From an uncultured Rhizobiaceae group bacterium (GTDB taxonomy: Bacteria > Pseudomonadota > Alphaproteobacteria > Rhizobiales > Rhizobiaceae): a stretch of DNA of 7,970 bases. Location of the stretch: positions 1 through 7,970 of the forward strand of contig CAJQOR010000141.1 of assembly GCA_905479965.1 (NCBI GenBank). Reading direction: 5' to 3'. Shown in pieces: positions 7,299 through 7,970 of the stretch (its first letter is position 1; each line of letters opens with the position of its first letter). The notes under the pieces were generated by a model. The model was not told the DNA's origin and did no database searches. It was given only the letters and a program-made list of their open reading frames with translations. A program made the position numbers and the translations under genes.

Positions 7299-7367
7299 TC
7301 ACAAACAATCAACAAAAATCAAAAAATATAAAATTATGATTATTTGTGATTGTTTGTGATTGACAAT
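7291..7367. promoter_or_regulatory. Putative RhaR operator: phased TGATT array in a large inverted repeat
   Basis: A perfect 21-bp inverted repeat (7291-7311 and 7347-7367) flanks a 35-base, almost purely A/T core. Each arm, read inward to outward, is three tandem 10-mers of the form TGATTgTTTG. On the plus strand TGATT starts at 7337, 7347 and 7357. On the minus strand the matching AATCA copies lie at 7297, 7307 and 7317. All six are symmetric about position 7329 and lie on one 10-bp grid, with one empty slot at the axis, so they face the same side of the helix. Short tandem direct repeats of this kind are typical DeoR-family operators. The array covers the -35 boxes of both divergent promoters. 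An off-grid seventh AATCA lies at 7283-7287. Assignment to RhaR is inference from family and position. Confidence 0.8.
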
Positions 7368-7387
7368 TTGAAGCTATCAGCTATTGA
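7360..7387 (+). promoter_or_regulatory. Probable rhaD promoter
   Basis: A perfect TTGACA (-35) at 7360-7365 forms the outer end of the right operator arm. TATTGA at 7382-7387, after a 16-base spacer, is the best -10 candidate but matches the consensus only in its first three bases. Transcription would start near 7394 and leave a leader of about 40 bases before the rhaD ATG. Confidence 0.55.
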
Positions 7388-7425
7388 TAAATGAAAATAA
7401 GCGAGCTGAATATCTGTTTGCATCG

Positions 7426-7431
7426 AGGAGG
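7426..7431 (+). promoter_or_regulatory. Ribosome binding site of rhaD
   Basis: A perfect AGGAGG lies 5 bases before the ATG at 7437. It fixes the start of the partial rhaD gene and predicts strong translation. Confidence 0.9.
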
Positions 7432-7436
7432 ATAAG

Positions 7437-7970
7437 ATGTCACGACCAGCGGCGAATGCCGAAAATCAAGCAAAATTAGAAAATTTATGGGATTCGAACC
7501 TTGCTGCTGGTAAATCCGAACCAGAATTACTTCTTTATCGCTCAAACCTTCTTGGGTCTGACAAAAGAATTACCAATTATGGCGGCGGAAATACATCTGC
7601 AAAAGTATTAGAAAAAGACCCATTGACGGGTGAACAAGTTGAAGTTTTGTGGGTGAAAGGCTCTGGCGGCGATGTAGGCTCCATCAAAATGGATGGTTTT
7701 GCGACGCTTTATATGGACAAACTTAATGCGCTTAAGGATCTTTATCGTGGTGTTGAGTTTGAAGATGAAATGGTCGGTTATCTATCTCACTGCAACTTCA
7801 ATCTAAATACTCGAGCTCCTTCAATTGATACGCCTTTGCACGCTTACGTTCCAAAAAAACATGTCGATCACATGCACCCAGATGCGATTATTGCAATTGC
7901 GGCATCTGAAAATTCAAAAGAGCTAACACAAGAGATTTTCGGAAGCGATATTGGCTGGCTCCCATGGAAA
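7437..7970 (+). CDS. rhaD: RhaD, bifunctional rhamnulose-1-phosphate aldolase/short-chain dehydrogenase (5' part)
   Basis: The frame runs open for 178 codons from the ATG at 7437 to the window edge, beginning MSRPAANAENQAKLENLW. It is the N-terminal class II aldolase domain (AraD/FucA-like fold). Visible motifs are RITNYGGGNTSAK (44-56) and WVKGSGGDVGSI (72-83), which form the phosphate-binding site in this family, and TPLHAYVP (132-139) followed by HVDHMHPDAI (142-151), whose histidines are the expected metal ligands. The family (also called RhaEW, or YuxG-like) is normally about 700 aa with a C-terminal short-chain dehydrogenase acting on lactaldehyde. That half lies outside the window, so bifunctionality is inferred. 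The aldolase cleaves rhamnulose-1-phosphate to DHAP and L-lactaldehyde. The gene is divergent from rhaR, shares its control region, and in related bacteria is followed by the isomerase gene rhaI. Confidence 0.9.
   Translation, partial: MSRPAANAENQAKLENLWDSNLAAGKSEPELLLYRSNLLGSDKRITNYGGGNTSAKVLEKDPLTGEQVEVLWVKGSGGDVGSIKMDGFATLYMDKLNALKDLYRGVEFEDEMVGYLSHCNFNLNTRAPSIDTPLHAYVPKKHVDHMHPDAIIAIAASENSKELTQEIFGSDIGWLPWK

Noticed and set aside
7007..7339. Plus-strand 110-codon frame running from inside rhaR into the control region
   Set aside because: It covers the rhaR helix-turn-helix in antisense and ends within the operator repeats. It has no Shine-Dalgarno and no recognisable product.
7291..7367. 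The 21-bp inverted repeat as a transposon end, attachment site or RNA hairpin
   Set aside because: It sits centrally between two divergent genes of one pathway, contains phased repeats and both -35 boxes, and likely lies upstream of both transcription starts, so an operator explains it better.

Overview
The window carries an L-rhamnose uptake and catabolism locus of the type known from Rhizobium leguminosarum. Seven genes on the minus strand follow the order rhaR-rhaS-rhaT-rhaP-rhaQ-rhaU-rhaK. An oppositely oriented gene on the plus strand, cut by the right edge, encodes the start of a rhaD-type rhamnulose-1-phosphate aldolase/dehydrogenase. Gene order and protein families point to an alphaproteobacterium, probably Rhizobiales or a relative. 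By eye the DNA is AT-richer than typical Rhizobium, which would fit a lower-GC (perhaps marine) member of the group. That placement is inference.

Layout from left to right: 1-142 is flank with no gene I can assign. rhaK (sugar kinase, 143-1522), rhaU (rhamnose mutarotase, 1528-1854), rhaQ and rhaP (ABC permeases, 1851-2855 and 2852-3832), rhaT (double-domain ATPase, 3829-5337), rhaS (periplasmic binding protein, 5426-6415) and rhaR (DeoR-family regulator, 6451-7251) are all read leftward. The divergent control region is 7252-7436. rhaD starts at 7437 and is still open at 7970. From rhaT to rhaK the genes overlap by 4 bases (ATGA) or lie 5 bases apart, so they look like one translationally coupled unit. 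A clean 9-bp hairpin separates rhaS from rhaT.

How the genes work together (family knowledge applied to this sequence): RhaS captures rhamnose in the periplasm, and RhaP/RhaQ with RhaT import it. RhaU interconverts the anomers. An isomerase (rhaI, not in the window, expected downstream of rhaD) makes rhamnulose, and RhaK phosphorylates it. RhaD cleaves rhamnulose-1-phosphate to DHAP and lactaldehyde and probably oxidises or reduces the lactaldehyde with its C-terminal dehydrogenase domain. RhaR presumably represses both transcription units from the shared intergenic region.

The most striking non-coding signal is that intergenic region. It has a perfect 21-bp inverted repeat and six TGATT half-sites on an exact 10-bp grid, three on each side of one symmetry axis. 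A perfect TTGACA sits at the outer end of each arm. I saw no evidence of an undescribed system. The locus is a recognisable pathway, and the operator layout and the rhaS-rhaT hairpin are the parts worth a closer look.
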